Below, piece by piece: positions 5,588 to 5,603 of a stretch of DNA of 5,603 nucleotides (the stretch's first letter is position 1; the number at the start of each line of letters is the position of its first letter). Both the position numbers and the translations under genes were made by a program. Below the pieces are notes generated by a model. It searched no databases. It saw only the letters and a program-made list of their open reading frames with translations, and had not been told where the DNA came from. The stretch is from Phycisphaerae bacterium (lineage in GTDB: Bacteria > Planctomycetota > Phycisphaerae > UBA1845), in contig JAJDDS010000122.1 of assembly GCA_029260195.1 (NCBI GenBank), positions 1 through 5,603 on the forward strand, in the 5' to 3' direction.

Positions 5588-5603
5588 GACTACGATCTGT
5601 GTC

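Larger units (their letters stand above)
5097..5603. other. G-rich region without a recognised gene, running to the window end
   Basis: 507 bases after the cyclase stop. The + strand is strikingly G-rich (30 G against 10 C in 5221-5280). Open frames exist on both strands, but their translations are Arg/Gly/Trp-rich (+) or Pro/Arg/Ser-rich (-) and resemble nothing I recognise. That pattern is what skewed GC-rich DNA gives by chance. Visible sequence structure is a 10-base direct repeat GGGTGGATCT (5252-5261 and 5291-5300), a small palindrome GACGT-GTG-ACGTC (5405-5417), and a perfect 10-base inverted repeat at 5553-5587. I see no tRNA-like or known RNA motif and no clear terminator for the cyclase; the 4-base-stem hairpin GGGC-GTG-GCCC at 5104-5114 is too short to call. 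Confidence 0.5.

Noticed and set aside
5576..5603. Possible gene start reading M-D-G-A-D-Y-D-L-C at the right edge
   Set aside because: Only nine codons are visible and the nearest purine-rich site (5543-5550) is about 25 bases away, too far to support it.
1..5603. Insertion sequence, integrase site, CRISPR array, tRNA or rRNA gene
   Set aside because: No transposase-like frame, no paired terminal repeats around a gene, no regularly spaced repeats and no tRNA-like T-arm or conserved rRNA motif seen by eye on either strand.

Overview
This GC-rich bacterial window holds four recognisable protein genes and no mobile element, CRISPR array or RNA gene that I can see. A Planctomycetota-like bacterium is my best guess. 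The reasons are a periplasmic thioredoxin with a long helical N-terminal part and an 'APD..GED..G' lead-in, as I recall from that phylum, a eukaryote-type glutaminyl-tRNA synthetase (present only in some bacterial groups), and a stand-alone AccA. This is an inference from protein style, not a database result.

Layout, left to right. Positions 1-878 (+) are the C-terminal half of glutaminyl-tRNA synthetase (glnS), cut by the window edge just after the lysine of its MSKR-type signature. After a 229-base gap with a weak hairpin comes a secreted TlpA/ResA-like thiol-disulfide oxidoreductase at 1108-2211 (+), with a GTG start, a good Shine-Dalgarno and a signal peptide. A 100-base GATC-rich convergent spacer follows. 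Next is accA at 2312-3421 (-), the alpha subunit of acetyl-CoA carboxyltransferase, with a basic C-terminal tail absent from the E. coli protein. A 352-base divergent region then holds candidate promoter elements for accA (leftward) and for a membrane-bound GGDEF diguanylate cyclase at 3774-5096 (+). The last 507 bases (5097-5603) are strongly G-rich on the + strand. They carry no convincing gene and contain a perfect 10-base inverted repeat near the window end.

The genes do not form one operon. glnS and the thioredoxin share a direction but are separated by 229 bases. accA converges on the thioredoxin and diverges from the cyclase. Functionally they cover translation (tRNA-Gln charging), cell-envelope redox chemistry, the committed step of fatty acid synthesis, and c-di-GMP signalling. 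I see no shared pathway.

I found no clear sign of an undescribed system. The points most worth a second look are the AccA tail, a Gln replacing the usual Pro in the AccA 'DTPGA' motif, the helical domain fused to the thioredoxin, and the G-rich gene-free tail with its inverted repeat.
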